Assembly: GCA_046082625.1 (NCBI GenBank)
Contig: JBJTYE010000087.1
Coordinates: 1 to 9,910, forward strand
Length of the DNA: 9,910 nucleotides
Source: Casp-actino8 sp046082625
Lineage (GTDB): Bacteria > Actinomycetota > Acidimicrobiia > Acidimicrobiales > Ilumatobacteraceae
Direction: 5' to 3'
A program made the position numbers and the translations under genes. A model generated the notes under the pieces. It was not told the DNA's origin. It made no database searches and was given only the letters and a program-made list of their open reading frames with translations. This document shows, piece after piece, positions 6,216 to 9,910 of this stretch (position 1 is its first letter; each line of letters begins with the position of its first letter).

Positions 6216-7695
6216 CCGGAGCGAGCAACCCGCCGGCGGTCACCACCAGCAGGAGCACGATCCACGGCCCGTCCCCGAGCGACACGTAGATGGTGTCCCC
6301 GGATCGGATCTGGATCACTCGGTCGAGAACGGCCTGCTCGCTCACCCGCGTGCGGTCGTAGACCCGGCCCTCGGGATCGACGAAGGCACTGAATCCGGTG
6401 GGGGACACCTGCACCACCCAGCGGCCGGTCTCTTGGGCCCGCAGACGAGATGAGGCCACCTGCTGGCTCTGCAACACCGTCCAGGTGTAACTGGAGCCGT
6501 TCGTGGGATTGAGGACGAAACCGGCACCGGCCTCCACCCCTTCGCGTACCCGACCGCCGAAGAAGATCTCCCAGGAGATGGCCACCGACGCTCGTTCCTC
6601 GACCCCCTGCAGAGGAATGTCGAGGTATGCCGGTCCGGTTCCGGCCACGGCATCTCGCGGTACCTGATCCACCGGTGCACCGAGTGTCTTCAGCAGTTCG
6701 CGCAAGGGCATGTATTCGCCGAAGGGCACGCGGCGCACCTTGTCGTAGCGGTCGTGGATGACCCCGTCCGGGGTGACCACCACTTGGGCGTTGGTGAACG
6801 ATGCTGCGTCCACATCCTCGGTGATGCCCACGGCGATCGGCGCGTCCAGACGTCGGGCCTCGGCCACCACTTCGTCGAATTCCGGACTGGTCTCGAAGTC
6901 GGCGACGTCGATGACGTTCTCCGGCCAGACGATTACATCGATTGGCACATCGATGGGCGTGTCATCGTTGATGGTCCGGGTGGCCTGCAGATGGCGCACC
7001 ACCACGTCCCGGGGGTTGGTGTCGATGGCTCGGGTGCCTTGCGGTCCGCCGCCTTGGACGGCCACGACCCGGCTGGCGCGACCGGTGTCGGATCCGTTGG
7101 GATCGATCGACCCGGCGATGTAGATCACCACGCAGGCCGCGATGACGGCTCGTCGCAAGGTCTGCGCCCGCCGCGTTCGGGGATGACCGCGGTTGATGAG
7201 GGCGGCGATCTGCCAGGTGAGCCAGGTGATGAGGATCACGCCGCCGAGAGACGCCACGTGTCGCAGGGGACCGGCCACCTGCGAGATGCCGAGGGTCGCG
7301 AGCGGCACACCACCGAACGGGAACGACAGGCGGACAGCTTCGATCAGAGCGTGCCCGGCGGGCGCGGTGACGAGTGTCGTCGAACGCGAGCCCGGTCGCA
7401 CGGCGATGACCGACACCAGTCCGTGCAGGGAGGCGAAGATCAGAACCGCCAGCACGTAGCCCGGAGGAGTGAGGAACCACATCCAGGACATGGCCGGGAA
7501 GAACCAGCCGCAGCCGAAGACGACGCCGGAGACGAAACGCCGTCGCGCCGAAGTCGCGGCCCGCTCGGCGGACGAGAACATGGCCAGCCCCAGAAATGCC
7601 AACGGCCACCAGCCCCAGGGGGGCATGGCGGCCGCGACGAGTAAACCGGCGAGAAGGGTGCGCGAAAGCCGGACGGATCGACCGCCGGAGGTCAC
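6169..7695 (-). CDS. lnt: Apolipoprotein N-acyltransferase homologue with Ser at the catalytic Cys position
   Basis: 508-residue membrane enzyme of the Lnt family, usual length. Lnt transfers a fatty acid from phospholipid to the N-terminal diacylglyceryl-Cys of lipoproteins. Membrane helices lie at about 12-46, 55-98, 108-135, 150-168, 183-197 and 476-496. The nitrilase-like catalytic domain (about 208-465) projects outward. In the Glu-Lys-Cys triad, Glu259 (VWPENV) and Lys319 (YDKVRRVPFGEYMPLR) are present. The nucleophile position is Ser374 in AISWEIFF, codon TCC at 6574-6576, where E. coli Lnt has Cys387 followed by Tyr-Glu. NPTNGSSYTWT (396-406) and RWVVQVSPTGFSAF (425-438) are typical of the family. 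Start GTG at 7695 overlaps the sortase stop by 4 bp. The Ppm1 fusion seen in some mycobacteria is absent. The fold is certain; whether it acylates is not. Confidence 0.9.
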   Translation of the reverse strand: MTSGGRSVRLSRTLLAGLLVAAAMPPWGWWPLAFLGLAMFSSAERAATSARRRFVSGVVFGCGWFFPAMSWMWFLTPPGYVLAVLIFASLHGLVSVIAVRPGSRSTTLVTAPAGHALIEAVRLSFPFGGVPLATLGISQVAGPLRHVASLGGVILITWLTWQIAALINRGHPRTRRAQTLRRAVIAACVVIYIAGSIDPNGSDTGRASRVVAVQGGGPQGTRAIDTNPRDVVVRHLQATRTINDDTPIDVPIDVIVWPENVIDVADFETSPEFDEVVAEARRLDAPIAVGITEDVDAASFTNAQVVVTPDGVIHDRYDKVRRVPFGEYMPLRELLKTLGAPVDQVPRDAVAGTGPAYLDIPLQGVEERASVAISWEIFFGGRVREGVEAGAGFVLNPTNGSSYTWTVLQSQQVASSRLRAQETGRWVVQVSPTGFSAFVDPEGRVYDRTRVSEQAVLDRVIQIRSGDTIYVSLGDGPWIVLLLVVTAGGLLAPVIVRRGPYRGRRSRG

Positions 7696-8345
7696 ACCTC
7701 GACTTTGCGTCCGTAGTCAGCGAAGACGATGATCCGCTGGCGCACCGATCCGGGCGGATGACAGGCGAAGAGGGTCATGGTGGCATCGGTCGTCTGATCG
7801 ATGATCCAAAGACCGGTCTGGGGATCCACGATCGTGATGCCGTCCACGATGTACACGAAGGTTCCGTCGTCGGTGGTGACGATGATCTCGTCACCCTTCT
7901 TCAACTTGTCAACATTACGGAACGGGCGGATACCGCTGGTGCGGTGGCCACCGAGGACCACGTTGCCCACCTTGCCCGGAAGCGCCGTTCCCGGCCAGTG
8001 GCCGACTCCGAGGTCGAAGGTCGCCAGACGGATGCCCTGGTAAATGGTCTCCTTGACCTCGAGAGCGGGAATCTCGATGGTGCCCAGGATCGTCTGCTCA
8101 TCCTTGGTGCCGTCTTCTTTCGGAGGCGCAATCGGCGTCGGCAAGGTTTCGCCGGGCCCGAGTGTCGGGGGACCGGCATAGACAGTGGACGAGGTGGTGG
8201 TGGCGGCGTCGGTCGTGGTCGGGGCCTTGGTGGTCGGAGCAACCGTGGTGTTCTCGGCATCCCCCGAGGACCCGCAGGCCGCCAGCAAACTGCCGACGGT
8301 CAGTGCACCGGCGACGAAAAGGACCGGGGTGGTTCGCTTACGCAT
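7692..8345 (-). CDS. Class E/D-type sortase carried on a lipoprotein signal
   Basis: 217-residue sortase-family cysteine transpeptidase. Sortases cleave an LPxTG-like motif and join the protein to the cell wall or to pilin. The N-terminus MRKRTTPVLF and a hydrophobic run end in a lipobox LAAC (21-24) followed by GSSG, predicting a lipidated Cys24. A Thr-rich spacer (about 31-56) and a Pro-rich stretch (59-75) follow, then the beta-barrel domain from about 88. The catalytic residues are His134 (LGGHRTSG), Cys195 (TLFACHPPG, with Ala where the TLxTC motif has Thr) and Arg204 (RQRIIVFA). No C-terminal membrane helix is visible. AAAGG lies 4 nt before the ATG, within the hemY stop region. No LPxTG or LAxTG substrate is encoded in the window. 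The downstream neighbour is lnt, translationally coupled. Sortase identity is clear; the class is inferred. Confidence 0.9.
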   Translation of the reverse strand: MRKRTTPVLFVAGALTVGSLLAACGSSGDAENTTVAPTTKAPTTTDAATTTSSTVYAGPPTLGPGETLPTPIAPPKEDGTKDEQTILGTIEIPALEVKETIYQGIRLATFDLGVGHWPGTALPGKVGNVVLGGHRTSGIRPFRNVDKLKKGDEIIVTTDDGTFVYIVDGITIVDPQTGLWIIDQTTDATMTLFACHPPGSVRQRIIVFADYGRKVEV

Positions 8346-8352
8346 GGACCTT

Positions 8353-9789
8353 TTATAACACGCCGTTCAGAAATCGGGAGGTCACCTCGGCGGCTCGTTC
8401 GGCCTGCGCCACGCAGGCCGGTACACCGATTCCCCGGAAGCTTGCCCCGGCCACCAGTACTCCGGGAGCGGCGGCTGCCAGGGATCGGTCCAGGCTCTCG
8501 ACCAATTTGGCGTGACCCGGCCGGTACTGCGGAAAGGAGTGCGGCCAGCGGGTCACGCGCTGCTCGGCTGGCGTGAACGTGATACCTGTGTGACATGCGA
8601 CCTCGTTCACGACCTGGTCCACGAACTGTTCGTCGCTCCAGGAGTCGATGAGATCGTCGATCGGGGCGCCGTCTCGTCCGAGAGACGCTCGCACGATCAT
8701 CGATCCGTCGGCCGGACGCCAATGTTCCCACTTGTTCGAACCGAATGAGACCGCCGTGAGGCGATCCTGCGAGGGTTTCGGAATCAGGTAGCCACTCAAC
8801 CCTCGGAACACCGACGGTGTCTCCTCGACGGTTCGAAGCGTCACCATGACCACCGAGGCGTGGTCCCAGGTGCGCAACATGGTGCCAGCAGTGGCATCGA
8901 CGGAACTGACGAGATCGGCCGAGGCTCGAGCCGGAGAGGTCACGATCACGGCGTCGGCCCCGATTTCATCGTCGCCGGCAGCACCGTGAACCGACACCCG
9001 GTAGCGGGGCCGTGCGGTCGTCACCGACCGATCCCGTTCCAAACGAGTCGCTGAAGTTCCGGTGCGGATGTGCACGCCGAGAGTCGCAAGAGCGTCGACC
9101 AACGACGTCACCAACGTGCCCAGCCCACCACGAGGAGCGTCGAAGACCGGTCGGGACGGCGGTGGTGCCGAGCGCAAGTTCCGGCGGGCGGCGACCAGGA
9201 TGCTCCGGTCGTTCGACAACGCCGCCAACTGCGGCACCATGGCCAGAGAGAAGTTCATGGTGTCGGCGGCGTAGATACTGCCGACGAGCGGATCGACCAA
9301 TCGTTCGTGGACTTCGATGCCGAATCGCTGCCGGACGAAGAGGCCGATCGAATCGTGGGGATCGGGACTCGGGGGAAGAAACGGTTCGAGAGCGGCCCGG
9401 GCCTTGCCGCGCCACGAGAGCAGGGGACTGCGTGCGAGTCGAGTCAGCCCGGTCGGCACACCGAGCAGCAGTCCCTCGGGGAGTGGGCAGAGTCCGTTGT
9501 GGTAGATGGCTGCGTGACCGCTGGCTGGGTGCGTGATCGAGGAATCGAGTCCGAGATCATGTGCCAGGGCCACGGCCTGGGGGACCCGAGCCAGATAGGC
9601 GTCCGGACCTTCGTCGACGCTCGGTAACCCGGCGAACGGAGACGTCTTGATCTTTCCGCCGACCCGATCAGCGGCTTCGAGCACTGTGAGATCGATGGCG
9701 TTCCGATAGCGCTGGGTCAGTCGGTAGGCCGTCGTCAGTCCGGTGATTCCGCCGCCGATGACGACGACCCGGGCGGCGCGAACGGACAT
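8353..9789 (-). CDS. hemY: Coproporphyrinogen III / protoporphyrinogen oxidase (FAD-dependent)
   Basis: 478-residue flavoenzyme of the HemY/CgoX family that removes six electrons from the porphyrinogen ring late in heme synthesis. In actinobacteria the usual substrate is coproporphyrinogen III (CgoX), the route that continues through ferrochelatase and ChdC. The N-terminal dinucleotide fold is VVVIGGGITGLTTAYRL (8-24), with TVLEAADRVGGKI (35-47) binding the ADP-ribose. DEGPDAYL (59-66) and the C-terminal FAD-binding stretch GASFRGIGVPACV (448-460) are family signatures. It starts with ATG one base after the stop of the ferrochelatase-like gene, and its TAA lies 7 bp before the sortase start, so all look co-transcribed. 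The domain is intact. Confidence 0.93.
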   Translation of the reverse strand: MSVRAARVVVIGGGITGLTTAYRLTQRYRNAIDLTVLEAADRVGGKIKTSPFAGLPSVDEGPDAYLARVPQAVALAHDLGLDSSITHPASGHAAIYHNGLCPLPEGLLLGVPTGLTRLARSPLLSWRGKARAALEPFLPPSPDPHDSIGLFVRQRFGIEVHERLVDPLVGSIYAADTMNFSLAMVPQLAALSNDRSILVAARRNLRSAPPPSRPVFDAPRGGLGTLVTSLVDALATLGVHIRTGTSATRLERDRSVTTARPRYRVSVHGAAGDDEIGADAVIVTSPARASADLVSSVDATAGTMLRTWDHASVVMVTLRTVEETPSVFRGLSGYLIPKPSQDRLTAVSFGSNKWEHWRPADGSMIVRASLGRDGAPIDDLIDSWSDEQFVDQVVNEVACHTGITFTPAEQRVTRWPHSFPQYRPGHAKLVESLDRSLAAAAPGVLVAGASFRGIGVPACVAQAERAAEVTSRFLNGVL

Positions 9790-9790
9790 G

Positions 9791-9910
9791 TCAGGCCGTT
9801 GCGAACTGTGCGGTGGCCTCGACCACTCGTCGGGCCAGCGCCGCCATGATCGTCGGATCGTCGTTGACGCAGGCCGTGCGGTCGAAGGCCAGGTGGCGCT
9901 CCTCGGCGAA
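9791..9910 (-). CDS. hemH: Ferrochelatase C-terminus (5' partial)
   Basis: Only the last 39 residues and the TGA are in the window; the gene enters from the right edge. The segment AFDRTACVNDDPTIMAAL resembles the C-terminal end of bacterial ferrochelatases (pattern like ARxPxLNDDPxFIxAL). Ferrochelatase inserts Fe(2+) into coproporphyrin III or protoporphyrin IX. The neighbouring hemY, one base downstream, supports this, since hemH-hemY pairs are common in Gram-positive heme operons. With so little sequence, the assignment rests partly on context. Confidence 0.7.
   Translation of the reverse strand, partial: FAEERHLAFDRTACVNDDPTIMAALARRVVEATAQFATA

Noticed and set aside
1..9910. CRISPR arrays, insertion sequences, attachment sites or phage genes
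   Set aside because: No spaced direct repeats, terminal inverted repeats, transposase or integrase were seen; every stretch over 300 bases is occupied by a gene.

Overview
The window is about two-thirds G+C and densely packed. It looks like the chromosome of a free-living actinobacterium, most plausibly of the Acidimicrobiia type. That placement is an inference from four things: high GC with frequent GTG starts, a Thr-rich linker behind a lipobox, a class E-like sortase, and a CgoX-type oxidase next to a ferrochelatase-like end. No mobile element, CRISPR array or phage signature is visible.

Plus strand, 1-3534: a compact ferric-iron ABC importer operon. It holds a lipoprotein iron-binding protein (5' end outside the window), a two-domain permease and an ATPase. 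The stop and start codons are adjacent or overlapping. A convergent hairpin at about 3538-3562 separates it from the next gene.

Minus strand, 3562-5682: a membrane-anchored GH18-like protein with an Asn in its catalytic motif, a small VOC-fold protein, and upstream of both the one-piece tmRNA gene ssrA (5299-5682), whose tag reads ANEQFALAA. The tmRNA rescues stalled ribosomes. Divergent from it, on the plus strand, is dtd (5766-6215), which clears D-aminoacyl-tRNAs. An 83-bp intergenic stretch therefore serves two translation quality-control genes.

Minus strand, 6169-9910: a tightly coupled series, hemH end (partial), then hemY/cgoX, a lipobox-bearing sortase, and lnt. The gaps are 1 bp, 7 bp and a 4-bp overlap. 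The first two genes belong to late heme synthesis. The last two concern the cell envelope: a sortase that looks like a lipoprotein, and the enzyme family that N-acylates lipoproteins. The lnt 3' end overlaps the dtd 3' end by 47 bp.

Most of the window is ordinary housekeeping. The parts that stand out are the sortase that appears to be lipid-anchored, an Lnt homologue with Ser at the position of the catalytic Cys, the GH18 Asp-to-Asn change, and a short tandem repeat inside the tmRNA.
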